A DNA stretch of 64,000 nt, from the NCBI GenBank assembly GCA_019155205.2, contig JAHNZQ020000277.1:1315767-1379766 (forward strand). The letters run 5' to 3'. The stretch is from Gracilaria vermiculophylla (Eukaryota; Rhodophyta; Florideophyceae; Gracilariales; Gracilariaceae). Shown here piece after piece: positions 22,309 through 33,949 of this stretch (position 1 is the stretch's first letter; each line of letters starts with the position of its first letter). The notes beneath the pieces are model-generated. The model did no database searches. It was not told the origin of the DNA and saw nothing but the letters and a program-made list of their open reading frames with translations. Position numbers and translations under genes: made by a program.

Positions 22309-22613
22309 TGTTCTATTGGGAACTGTGCTGCATAAGCACAGCAGTGCATCTTCAGCATAAAACCAATACTTCAGTGTCAGCATACTTTAGCTTTTATTAA
22401 GAATTAGGATTTTGTGTTTTCTGTGTTTTTATCGTATAGTATGCATTTCTACGTGCTATGTCTCATACTACCACTTCTTGTGCGAGTCGGGTCTTTAGAA
22501 ACCCAGCCGACAGGTAGTTTTTGGTAAGCCAGCTAGGTACATCCTCAAACACTTCTTCACGAATACCGATCTTACCGCTTATCTACTTCCGGCTCGTCAC
22601 TCAACACGCAACA
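22309..22613 (+). repeat. 3' LTR of element B
   Basis: About 305 bp homologous to 77-366, starting TGTTCTATTGGG and ending ACACGCAACA. Differs from the 5' copy at many positions and by indels. No convincing polypurine tract directly precedes it. Confidence 0.6.
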
Positions 22614-23179
22614 AAAACGCTTTTTTTTCTTTCTTAATATAGCATCCAGAACATAAGCATTTCGGTTTCGTATTACTTTTCTAATACTTACGTCCTCTTT
22701 CATACACAGCTTTGGTAATCATGCCGCTTTTTTCCTTTTATTATGTTTTGCAGTAAATGCAAGCCAGTGCCAGCAAACCTCGGTTTTTGTTCAACAATTT
22801 CATTTTCTGCTTTATTTTTGTTCATTGAAGCGGTAGTGTCCCAAGTCTTTTCCGTTAATTTATTGCCGGATGCAGATTAAAAATTATAAAGACTTCTCAA
22901 TTTTCTAGTTTTTTTCTCAGCATTATGCAATTTCCACGCAATTAGAAAAGAAACTGCTAAAAGAGAGCGACTGGCTCGAAATTCCAACTCTTTTACTTGT
23001 ATATTTTCTCGAGATTCAAATCATCTGGTGTATCTCTACTACAGCGATCGATAATATAATAGTTTTTTATTCTTGATTATAAACCTCAGGCATTGCAATA
23101 TTGAATTCAATTTCTCTTGAAAATATTTTCCTCCGGTCTCGCACTCTTTTGAAAAATACGATTATCTAGATGAAACTTT
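22614..23179. other. AT-rich DNA with no recognised feature
   Basis: No coding frame or repeat structure I can support; many stops in all frames. Confidence 0.5.
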
Positions 23180-24431
23180 CTTCTTATAAGTTATTCACGA
23201 GCAGCATGTTTTATAACTTTAGTGGACCTCAATCATTTTCCATTAGTGCTTTAAGGGTACTAAAAAATGCAAACAAAGTAGTCGGCCGATACCAAACGAT
23301 CTGATCCACACCAGAGTTGTACTACAGTGACTCTCTTATTTTCTAATGTGAGATTCGTTAAGGGGCGTGGTAATGCTCCACATGCGATATCGTTTATGGA
23401 GGTTCGAATAGAGATTTCACCACCTTAATGCCTCTTGCATCTGCAAATTTCCAAAACTTTTTGGACACGAAGCTGCTTCCTTGTTCTACTCTTAAAAACT
23501 CCGGAGAGCCTAATTAAATCCCTGACCAGCAGCGGAGAAATGTTTGCCAGACAATTGAGGGAGTGAGGCGTTTAAAAAGAAGTGCCGCACAGCAGTGAGT
23601 AGCCACATCAATGACGTGTACGACAAGTGGACTGCTGATATACATGATCTACACCGCCAATATATGCATATCCTTGACTTCATCCGTTACAACAGTGAGC
23701 TATAATCTCCGAGGCCTACAGGAATTTGAAACGCATTTTTAGAACTCCCTAGTCAACTGTTAAATCGCTTTCAGTACTTCGATGTTTACTTCTTCAGGAC
23801 ACGCACATTTAAAACGGCTTATCAAAGCTTAAACATTTAGGTGTCCAAATAATCTATTTAGCTTCTTGAATTCAGTTTCCGTGTATAGAGAGAAACCCCT
23901 ATATCTTCTCTGCCACCAATAAATTAGGATGAAGTTTTCAAATGAGTGTGATTGTCTCAATTGTTTGCAAATACTTTCTTTGTCCTCAGTGCTGATTTTC
24001 AATCCGTTTTCTATTATGTTCTTTATCAAAAGTAGCGTTTAAACATAATCCTGCAAAAATTTAAAATTTTCAGCAATCATAAAATCGAGGTCTTTGAAAG
24101 GTATCGGTATCTTAGCGGTTTTGACTGGCTGACCCATGCATCATATTACAAGGAGAAGTTCTACATTTTTAGTTCTCAATTGACAGAAATAATCAAATTC
24201 ATCACAGTATGCCCTGTATTGTTCATGTGAAATTACCAATGAGCGATACGCACATCTACTAATGTATATTGCTTTGAAGGTTGTTTTCTTTCCTGGTGCA
24301 AATTCTATTTGCGTAGTTGCAACGGGCACCGGACGATCTTTGTGGAAAGAGCTTTTGTGACTGAAGGAAGCGTTGGCAAGTAAAATCCCATTCAAAGCAT
24401 ACAGTGACAGATTATCCTCTTCAATGTACAT
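23180..24431 (-). pseudogene. Antisense copia-type (Ty1) pol remnant, integrase region
   Basis: Reading leftward from 24431, fragments in several frames give the order seen in algal/fungal copia-like pol: a protease-to-integrase linker, LYTETEFKKLNRLFGHLNV (the GAG-pre-integrase 'RLHRRFGH' block, near 23850), a worn core, EFLRVEQGSSFVSKKFWKFA with the second integrase acid replaced by Glu (about 23440-23500), and VEHYHAP near 23370, matching the 'VERYHAPLRR' block of this group. No LTRs could be assigned. Heavily decayed. Confidence 0.6.
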
Positions 24432-26662
24432 TTATTGTATTCATAATCAATACCATCACTTTCATTGGAGCGTACAGTGTTAGAATTGTCGTTAAACTCG
24501 TGTTCATGATCTATAGTCAAGTCATCACACCATAGACCATATTCTCCAAAAACGCATATCCTTATGGATTCTTTTTCTGTTTTCTTTAAATTCCATTTCG
24601 TATCTCAAACGGCTCGTGTCTATCCCTATCAAAACGATATCCAGCACATGCATATCCACCCATACCCTTCAGTGACCTTGATGAGAATTAGCGTCCTTCG
24701 TTTCGTTTGTTCATTTAACGTCGCTTGTATATATCAGTAAATTCTCTTCATATACATTTTTTATTGTGTAGGTCACTGCAATTGCGACCTTAATAGCTAC
24801 AATGCCAATCTTGGTAAATGCCCTGGTAGTCTTTCTTTCGTATGACAGAAAAAAGATTGTACAGGTTTGAGACTCCTTTGAGATTCGGGGAAGTCTTCTT
24901 CAAAGAGACTTGGTAGTCTGCCTCTCATCGGCAGCGACAACTAGTTGATCTCGGAAGACATTGTTTTGAAGGTACGTAGGGTGAAATTGCTTTTGAATCT
25001 GGATAAACGTGTTGCCAATGGTGCGAAACATGTCTAGTTAGCTCTCATTAGGATGTTTTCATAATATTTGAAAGGTGAATAGACTGCCACAGAATCAGCT
25101 TCCTGTCTCATTGTTCTTCGTCCATATATTTTTTTATGATTTATTGTAGGTTCTCTTAATAAAATTGACAGATTCGGTAGGTTTGTAGAAAATATGATAA
25201 TTCATAGTCGCAGAGCAGAAATGGAGGGCTTTCAACTGTTTCTTTTTCTCGGTGACTAAGTATAATCTGGGAAGGAAGTCGTAAGATTCAATATTTTATC
25301 GTAGGTCGTCATGAAAAGCACCAACTTATTTTCGGTGACCGTAGAGTGTCTTTATGATCCCGCTCAGTTTCATACTGTACTGCGGTATTGTTTTCCGCTC
25401 CATACTTTGTTCCTTGAAAAATCTCTGGCGTTTGTTACATTCACGGTTTGCATTTAAACTATGAAGACGTTTACGTGCCCCGGTTCTGGGAACTGATATT
25501 TGTTGCGAATGATGTTGTCCAAGTTAACCAGTGGAGCTTTTATATGTCTTTCCAGGAACATTCTTTGAATGTATTTTAACTAGAAGTCTCGTTTATGTTT
25601 GATTTTATCCACAACGCTGTTCATTACTAGTTCCTGGTTATTCATCATCATTATATGCTTCTTGAGGCTGAATGTTTTTTGCTCTATTTTCGTGTTTTTG
25701 TGTCAAAATATTTACATTATGAAGTTGATTTGAATAAAGACTTCCAGTAGGGATCTTTTACGCAATTAACCTTGTTTACATCGTAGCAGCATTTCCTTTT
25801 TTACGAGAAATTTATCCTAATTATTGTGATGGAGTTTGAAATGTAGGGGATAGGGTCTGGAAAAAATGTTGACGTGAATTCCAAGTAAAATAGTTCAGCT
25901 CTCCAATCTGTCTCCTCTCACACTTTGAAAATATCTCGATTTTATTCTTCGACGTCGTTTTTATGTCCTATCACTTGTTCGGGAGAAAAATTCTTTTCTA
26001 GAAGTTTGGGATCTTTCAAATTACTATTCAAAGCATCAAAATGGTTCGGAAGGAAGCTTCGATTAAAATCAATGGGTTGGTCAAATGGTTGACTGCCTCT
26101 CAGAGATTTTTAGTATTAGAATTCTTATTTACGTCTGTATTTGTATTATTTACGTGACTCTCCTTCCGTTCTTTTCGTCTTGTAGTTGTATTTATTTACG
26201 TGACCATATCCATTAGACAGTGTATGGTCACCTATGGTTTCTCAGAGTGTAAAGGGAGGACTGCTCACATCAATCTCTTGGTCAGCAATCCTCAACTCTG
26301 TTCGTCTTGTTCTCCTGCTTGACTAGCATTTCATACCTCTAATGTACTCGTGCTGTAACTACCGAACTCGTGTCCATCTACATTACTGGATTCTTAGTTT
26401 GGTAGGTTCGAAATTTTAGTTTCTCGTTTTTAAATTGTGGTCGAACAGGACAGTTAGAAGTGTTGAGAAACTTGGTTTCGAAGGAAGGTGTGGGGTAAAC
26501 GAATAGAATATGAATTACCTCTTAACAATAGCCTGGCTTTCCTGTAGCTGTACTACTAATATGAAAGACAACGGCTCTTAAAAGCTGTAGAGTCCAGAAG
26601 ATGTAACTGATTTTGGAGCAATTGGCATATGCGTGTGATGAGATAAGTGTGTATTTCTTCTT
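24432..26662. other. AT-rich DNA, no gene recognised
   Basis: About 2.2 kb without a supportable frame. A motif ATTTACGTGAC occurs twice near 26145-26205, possibly part of an LTR of the decayed antisense copia element. Some of this stretch may be its gag, too worn to read. Confidence 0.4.
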
Positions 26663-26666
26663 TTAA

Positions 26667-26897
26667 CCCCATTATATTTGGGTGACGAATTTTCGTCACC
26701 GTAGGTTTTGGGTGCACTGGGTGATTTGGTCCCGCTGCACCCTGCATCGGTGACCGTGCGCCATGCTTGGGTGATCATCACCGACTGTCGGTGAATTCAC
26801 CCAGCATATCACCCTGGTCTGAGCTGGACAAGACGGGCTTTTCGGCTCATCTACGAACCGTGGGCCAGTTTCATGCCCTTCATTATCTTTCAATATA
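26667..26897 (+). repeat. Left ~230-bp terminal inverted repeat of the piggyBac-like element
   Basis: Reverse complement of 29262-29492 with scattered differences. It contains several small perfect palindromes, for example GGTGACGAATTTTCGTCACC and TCACCGACTGTCGGTGA, so each arm could fold on itself. Confidence 0.85.
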
Positions 26898-27429
26898 ACA
26901 AATCATGAAGAGCTTTGCCGTGTAATAACATGAATTTTCTACGTCGTGACTTTGTTTAGGAAAAAGAGAACCTATCTTCGGGACAAAACTATCTACCTTC
27001 CCCCACCCTGTCAGCGTTTCTTATGCATAAGCTTCTAAACAACCCACTCAACTTGCAGAATGCATATAACATAAGGACATGCTTTCCTCTGATTAGATGA
27101 TCGAAACGAATAGCGGTTTGCCGATTTTTATAATGTCTACAACTTCTCCTTTTGCCTCAACGCCATCGCCATCGCCAAGTGCGAGCAAAGCGGTTGTTGT
27201 ACTGATTCCTACTTCGAGTACTACCCCAAGTACAAGGACGTCGGCCACTCATTCATGGGGTCCAGCTCCAGCCCGTCACCCTCCTCTAGAAAGGAATTTG
27301 CTATGGATGATTCATCCTCTCTTCCCGAAGAAGATGGGGATAATACATATGAAAACCTTCGTAGAAGAGTCCTTATAATGTACTGATTTTAAGTCTTTCG
27401 AGTTCATGACTTGAAATTGTTGCTCTTAG

Positions 27430-29306
27430 TAACACTCGATCACTGTGCTATGGATTCCAATATGGTGAACATATTGCCTGCCTACATGTGTGGCACCACT
27501 GTGTTTGCCTTCAACCTTCCTTCTTTCAGTACTGTTTCCCATTCTTACGAATTGTGTGACTGTACGAACACAAACAACAGTATGAATGTCTGGATATAAC
27601 CTTTTCATGTGATAGTGAGCGCGACCAACGTCTTTCTGTTTCATTAATCCTGTTGTTCTTTTCGACGACATTCCGTTTGAACAATGGAGCAATATTACTC
27701 TCACGCAATTGCTCCTGCACACTTTGAATAAAGTTTTGGCTTCGGGAAGTCTGCTTTGAACAGTCCTTTTGCCATAAAACTTTGAATTCTTTTGCAAGTT
27801 GACGAGCATCGGTCAAATAGGCCCCGTTGTTGGTACCCCTTGAAGCAATCGTATGAGCCTCTCCCATGTATCGATGGACTCTTCACCTGTTCTTGAATAA
27901 TGACTGGCAAGAAAGACAGAGTTAAGAGCAGAACAAATGGCATTATTGACTAGACCTAATGCCTTTTTCGGATCGTTCACGTGACTCATCGCCGTCAGTT
28001 GGGCTACCGCTCTATATCGTAATCTCTGATGATCGTCGTCGAGACTGAGTATGGTTTGTTGCGAAACTAAGAAAAAAAGCCTTTGATTTCCGCAAACTCA
28101 TCTTACAACTCCGTCACCAAAGAGTTCGCTCGAAGGGGTATATTCGACCAACCACTACCAAACTGTTCTACTGGCTGTCTTCTCCCAAACGTATAGCAAA
28201 GCGCAGACCACACTTTGTTATAACGTTCTCAAGTTATACCAATCTGAAAGAAAAACTCCTTGTTTTCTTCCAAAGTCATGGTAGAAACACATGAAGAATA
28301 AGAAACCGCAAGAATATGCAGAATTATGATCCCTTTGAGCTCAACAAAGGTCGTGCTCTTTTGCCTTCTTTTTTTCAAAACCCTGTTCACATTCGTGGCT
28401 AGCTTTCTCAATATGTATTCTGGTGAAAAAACATCAAATACAGCTAGGCGGGAAAGATCAAATTCACTTACGCCACTCTTATCTTCTAATGCCTCCCTTA
28501 TTTCTTTTGTTTCGCTTCGAAGAATTGCGTTCGCTTCGAAAACAAATTGCTGACCCAAGTTGGACATTGATTCTGTCAACATCTATGTCGATCGAATCAA
28601 AAGGAGATGTATAAGTCCAGTCTTTTTACCCTTGTCCAAGATGTCCTCTATTATTGTCATGAGTACTGTTTGAATTATTTTCCGGCTCCAAGACATCATT
28701 GGAATCCAAGCTACAATCCATGGAACAGTCCATCTCGTTGCTGAATAGCGATGACCAGACGTCTTCTATCGCAACAGTACGTGCCTCAACTGCATTTGAG
28801 GTTTTGTACTGAGTATTTTCATTTGTTCTGTTGGCGCACTCAGCCTGAAGGATGCATACATCTTCTTCAGATATAACATGGTTTTCGTTACCTTCATGAG
28901 CTTGTGAGAGACTTGAATAAGAGCTTTCTGACTCGTGAATGTCAAGATTGTTGTACTCAAATGAAAGGTCATCATCACTATTTACTGTGCCACTTGTATT
29001 GGATTCAGTACTGTTGATGTATTGCTGAAAATTTTGTTGTAGAATGGTTGAAAAAAGTATTGGAAGATCATTTTCTGGAGCGCTGTCTTCAGAAATGTTT
29101 AAAGGGATTGGAGAGAAACTGTTTTGGTTGGGTGACGGTAACGAATGCTGATCATGTGCCTCAGACATAGTGCTTTTGGAGATGGTCGAGTGGCTTTGTG
29201 GAGCAAAGCAGCTCGATTGCTTGAGAGGGCTTGGCATAAATGTTTCAACTTTACATCGTCTCATTTTGAACGACAGTGAAGGGCATGAAACTGGCCAACG
29301 GTTCAT
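27430..29306 (-). pseudogene. piggyBac-like transposase, decayed
   Basis: The N-terminal frame (226 codons from 29306; ATG 29169 at MSEAHDQHS is the likelier start because upstream codons lie in the inverted repeat) is Ser/Asn/Asp/Glu-rich, as is usual for piggyBac N-termini. After a break, 28582-28229 gives FSPEYILRKLATNVNRVL and ELKGIIILHILAVSY, similar to the start of the DDE_Tnp_1_7 domain. The catalytic core is too shifted to place its acids. The end (about 27620-27440) gives CCLCSYS...WCHTCRQAICSPYW, the Cys-rich zinc finger typical of piggyBac C-termini, with stops. Confidence 0.65.
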
Positions 29307-29492
29307 AGATGAGCCGAAAACCCCATCTTGTCCAGCTCAGTCAAGGGTGACATGCTGGATAAATTCACCGACGGTCGGTGATGATCACCCAAGCATGGCG
29401 CGCGGTCACCGACGCAGAATGCAGTGGGACCAAATCACCCAGTGCACCCCAAAAGTACGGTGACGAAAATTCGTCGCCCAAATGTCATGGGG
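29262..29492 (-). repeat. Right terminal inverted repeat of the piggyBac-like element
   Basis: Inverted copy of 26667-26897; ends in CCCCAT read inward from the TTAA at 29493-29496. Confidence 0.85.
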
Positions 29493-29496
29493 TTAA

Positions 29497-30435
29497 TAAT
29501 GCTTACGCGAGAACTGCGCTTTTTCATAATTCTATCTTGCAGACTGCTCTATGGACATAAAAGTAGTGTAGCATTTCGTCTACAGGCGGTTCAGATCGCT
29601 GAAATGGTTAAGTCATGTAGGGGGGTCCCGTCATAAGTTGGCACTGTAATCAACCAACGGTCGAGCCGTTTATGAGAAGCACCCTTCGTATATGGAACTG
29701 GTCATAGATACAAACTGTGGACAGCCCACGTGTACGGCGGGCCTGTGCCCAATTTTAGGATACTTTTAGATATTTCATATTGGGAGATCCCACCGCAGTA
29801 CTTAGTGCAGCGGCCGCAAGCGGCCCTCTCAGAAAAGCAACAAGTAAGTCTATTGCCCTCAACTCGGAGGTTCCTTCTTGACCAGAGTGGTCTAAGAGCC
29901 CTGCTTTCACGGCGCCACACCGGCTGGCCGGGTCTGCAGTATTGCTCGAGGAATACCTCTTTGTCTGAGCCGTCGTTACGCTGTTTTGGGTGTGTTCTTG
30001 TTGTGTTTTTGCCCCGTTCCGCAGTACCGCAGTGTATTGTGTGGATTTCCACTCTCCGCATACCCTCGCACTGGAGTCTCTATCTCGTGACCGTGGCAAT
30101 CTCTACACCGTATCGTGGACGTACCACTCGTATTTGCGAGACCTTGCCCTCTAGGAACTGTTGCTCGCAAGGCAACGCCCGTCTTGTACGGTTGTCAATG
30201 TGGCCACCCCACTGCCGAGACACATACAGTCATTAGGTGGTATACCACAAGTAGTGAAAAACTCTTCTAATGCAATTTAATGAAATGCAACAGTAATGCA
30301 TTACAATTTGTGTCATAAGTAATGAATCTCAGTACCGAAATCGTCACTCCTTTGAATCAAGATTCTGAATCTCTAGTGCTCTTTACTTCCGCTCTCCTCC
30401 ATCCATGTTGATGTCGAATATAAACAATTCCGTTG
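29497..30435. other. No recognised gene between piggyBac-like element and copia LTR
   Basis: A 168-codon plus frame (29730-30236) exists in a moderately GC-rich patch but matches nothing I know and has no ATG-context or domain support. The remainder is AT-rich. Confidence 0.35.
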
Positions 30436-30780
30436 TGAAATATGACGTGTGTGTGTGAATGGCTCTTTGAGGTTACGCGGGCGCTCAGAGCCCCACAAGC
30501 AATGTCACACGCTCTACCGGTTGTGATAGCCTGGATATCTGGATGCATTTATTGTCACAGACTGCCACGCAATACATATGAGGGAGTTAATAATTACAGT
30601 TGGCTGGAGAATAGTTCTATTACTCACCACAGCAAATGATTTATAAAGAGACGCAATCGTGTAGGTGAGGAAAATATGTGGTCGGTGGCCTAGGTAGTTA
30701 CTTACGTCGAGAATCTTAGATGGAATCCTGAAAGCTCAGCCCAGGCACAGAACACACGAAAAGTTCAGTAAAAATTCTCA
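30436..30780 (+). repeat. 5' LTR of copia-type element C
   Basis: TGAAATATGACGTGTGTGTGTGAATGG at the start matches the copy beginning at 35397. Further shared blocks: GCTCTACCGGTTG, ATATCTGGATGCATTTAT, CTGCCACGCAATACATAT, AAAGAGACGCAATCGT. About 345 bp, ending TTCTCA. Confidence 0.8.
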
Positions 30781-30874
30781 TAGTTTCCGTTGTGCTTCAA
30801 CACTGTTATACGCTCTACCGTTTTAATATTAATGGACCCAGGAAGCTCAAATACCCTTCCGTCAAGGCTGCGCT

Positions 30875-31695
30875 ATGCGTGGGACATGTGAACTGTACCA
30901 TAGACCGACGAGCGTGGATATCAGAAGCAATATGAGGAAGCAGTTTCAATTTGGCAAGCGTTCCAGGATACTCTCACCAACTCAAACAGCAACAAAATCC
31001 TTAAGGAAGCAATGGGAATTATGTTCAAGTCTCACTTGTATGGTCGAGCAAAAGGACTTGGGCAAAGCGATACCAGACAGTATTATACGTTCTGAAAAAG
31101 GTGTGGCCGCAATCGTAAACGCAATCTACAAACGGGATGAACTAGCAATCGAGTCGGACATTTTTTAGGACTTTCTAGCGTTAATGAACATCAAAGGCAT
31201 TTCCGAAGAAAGCTTTGAGAACTTTGAGTCAAGAATTCAGGCTTGGGAATCAAGAATGAACTTACATGGTTCCATAGCCAAACTCTCCGACTCACTCGTT
31301 GCGTTTGCCTAACCGGCCAACGCATATGTTGATAACAATCAGAGAGTCTCCGTCATCGCAAATGGAGCACCGAGAAGCTCGAGTTTTACGCCCTGGTCTC
31401 CGACCAAGGACTTTTTGCAGGCTATTTAGTTTGAGGCTTTTGCTTCAGTGCTCCGTCAGTGTGACAAAAGGAAAAGGAAAAGTGCAGACTAAACCCCAAA
31501 GTCGTTTTCCGGCAACGCAGCACACTACCAAAAGCAACGAGAATCATCGTCCTAAAGGTCAAATGGGTACAAGTGCAAGAAAAGGTCGGAAAGAACACCG
31601 GAGCAGATGGCAAACCTCAGGGCCAGAACCAGATGTCGCAAGTGCTATACGTGTGGACACTGGAAAGGGGATCACGTCAAAGAATGATCGCTGAA
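30875..31695 (+). pseudogene. gag of element C
   Basis: Broken frames from 30875. The first part is helical (KSLRKQWELCSSLTCMVEQK..). A Cys/His block CRKCYTCGHWKGDHVKE near 31635-31680 fits a nucleocapsid zinc knuckle. Several TAG/TAA stops. Confidence 0.6.
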
Positions 31696-33949
31696 GCACG
31701 GAATCAAGGCAATGGTCACGGCAGTATACCCAGACCTATCTGACAGGAATGCAGTCAGATTCAACATGGCAAGGCTAAGCACATCAAATAAACCGGCGGC
31801 AATCATGCAGGGCAAAGTTGGACCGCTTTTCGACAACGGAATGCCATACAGCGGGATAGGTTTCGTAGAACTGAAACTCATCTTGAACTTAATCAACCCG
31901 AAGTGGAACAGAGTCCTCGAAACTTTACTGGTCTCTATTTCAGACAGATCTTATTGATAGTATGGAAACAGGCAACAAAGCAGCGTGGCCAAGAAGATAC
32001 TGGGATCCGTGGTGCTCAAGGCCAAGGCAGACGATGACTCAATCGCGGACATCAGGCACTTGGTCATTGACGGGTCTTCTCAGTGGGTGGTACGCCGCAA
32101 CGTAACGAGACATTGCGACATCATGCATGCCAATCAGAACAAATTTCTTCTTCCATCTAATGATAACGGAAAGACCGGCAGGACTATCAAGTTGATCGAC
32201 AGGTACATGCACACGTACATACCGCACTTGGGCTTTACGTTTCAGGATGGGGCACTTACGAAGGCCAACGAGGATACCCTGTTCTGCGCTTCCGCTCAAT
32301 TGGAAGGGGATATACGCAAGAAGCTGGGACCAAACTTAAGAAAATTGTTGAAGAAGTTTCTCAAGCACGTATGCGGACATTCAACGTATTCAGACATCAA
32401 GATTCTGGTCCAGAGAAACACGTTGCAGAACCCGCAAGTTAACTAGTACCTGCAGGTGCTTCTGGAAAATTGCATTGCCTGACAAACCCCCGCGAAGCAC
32501 AAGACTACTCGGAAAGTTTCCCTGAGCGCAATGACACGAGGATTTGACGTCTTGGTATGCGTAGATTATATGTTACTCAACCAGTACTACATGATGCATG
32601 GCCTGGATGCCGCTCCTCGCTATTCAATAAGGGCAACGGTCGAAAACACCGCGCTGAACAAGGCCATTCTGGTCTTCGATGCGCATTGGATCAGGCCGTT
32701 CTGGACCACAAAAATGGTAGCATACGACCGAGAGTTCGAGAACAGCATATTCCTGAAGTTCCTTGAAAAGCAGGACATAGAAACCCGAACGCTGCCACTT
32801 CGAAGACACAACATGGACGTGTTGGAATCTAAACATCGAATCATACGCGATATATTTTTCTGCCTCCAGCAAGCCATTAACAAACAAGAAAAGTGCTGGA
32901 CAGCGGACCTTTTGGTCCAACAAGCCATCAAAACATCGAATGATCTATAAGGCAACGAAGTTTTATCGGCCCAGGAATTGGCGAAGGGTTACGTCAGACC
33001 GGGAAAAGCTGATGCAAAATCGAAGCGGTTGCCATAAGACCTTGTGAATTCATAGCAGAGCCTTTTATCCAAGCGTAAGTTCCCACTGACTCTCCGTTCA
33101 TAAACCATCCAGGAGAAACGCATCGCGCCAGATGATATCATACAAGTCTTTGTGAAGAGAGACCATGAGGAGAGAGTAAAATGGTTTGCAAACCAGACGG
33201 TTATGATCTACGACTTCAAGAACAGAACCCACACAGTTTTTGGATCCAAGAAGAAGACAATTTGCTCTGCCATCGAAGATATAAGGCCAGCCTTACCGAA
33301 TAGCGAGCTAGCAGCCACTATTTTTCAAGATGCTATAGACGAACTGGATCTACATGTTGAGGACGCTGTAAACAGTCTGGGGAACGACAATACAGTGCAG
33401 AAAGTGGAGCAGAACACGGAACCACGGCATAGTGTAAGCAATGAAGAAGAACCAGAGAGCATCGGCCCTAATTTACCGAGCATCGGGCATAAGATCCAAG
33501 TATACTGGGCAGTAGACAAGCAGTTCTATGAGGGAACAATTCAGAACCATGATGCCAATTCGAGCATGAATTCAATTCTTTACGACGTCGGGAATAACGA
33601 AAACTTGTATCTGCGAGAAGACGTATGGTACTACGCGAAGTATGCGGACGTCAACGACCAGAGACCTACACCTGACTCGACTTCAAATACCGATAAGCAC
33701 CTCAAGGCACGTGAAGTGCAGTTGTCACCCGGCCAAGAGTTGCGAAGCGAAGAGACGGAACTCATCGATCTTTACCTCAAATTATTTGGAAATAAAGAGT
33801 TCATGCCGCACCAGGGGCGAGGACTTCCACCGTATGCCTCTCAAAATGCCTATGAACGGAAAGAAAAATCGTTCAAGAAGACAGTAAGGGACGTAGCCGT
33901 AGCCGATGTCCCGAATAATGCAGATATCCTTTCTAGTCACGTATTATAA
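31696..33949 (+). pseudogene. pol of element C: protease and integrase
   Basis: The protease motif is PLFDNGMPYSGIG (about 31830), the D-x-G active site in its copia context. Integrase zinc-binding and pre-integrase parts follow (VCGHSTYSDIKILVQRNTLQ; about 32360-32430). The core reads VCVDYMLLNQYYMMHGLDA (first Asp), HWIRPFWTTKMVAYDREFEN with the second Asp, and RRHNMDVLESKHRIIRDIF with the third catalytic acid. After stops near 32948-33150 a well-open 265-codon frame (33152-33949) covers the C-terminal part, including a tudor-like or SH3-like segment (GHKIQVYWAVDKQFYEGTI) that may bind chromatin. Confidence 0.75.

Larger units (their letters stand above)
77..22613 (+). mobile_element. Element B: old Ty3/gypsy-type retroelement, interrupted by two insertions
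   Basis: The element is read as LTR (77-366), leader (367-1195), insertion of chromovirus A (1196-10275), gag (from 10357), protease and first half of reverse transcriptase (to 12460), insertion of a Harbinger transposon (12461-19726), rest of RT and RNase H, integrase with a chromodomain-like end, and LTR (22309-22613). The RT protein sequence runs straight across the Harbinger insertion: ...SRDCQ before it and SFHTSFGVYTHDR after it. The pol type resembles Ty3 elements common in oomycetes and algae more than classical plant chromoviruses. Many in-frame stops make it non-autonomous. Nesting order (B oldest) follows from interruption and from LTR divergence. Confidence 0.65.
26667..29492 (-). 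mobile_element. piggyBac-like DNA transposon with long inverted repeats
   Basis: Both ends read inward as TTAA followed by CCCCAT: TTAA at 26663-26666 on the left and at 29493-29496 on the right. TTAA duplication and C-rich termini are hallmarks of piggyBac. The two ends are inverted repeats of about 230 bp (26667-26897 and 29262-29492). A decayed transposase with a cysteine-rich tail lies between them on the minus strand. The size of 2826 bp fits the family. Confidence 0.82.

Noticed and set aside
29730..30236. 168-codon frame with many Cys and Leu
   Set aside because: No family, opposite strand also open, located between two transposons; not enough to call a gene.
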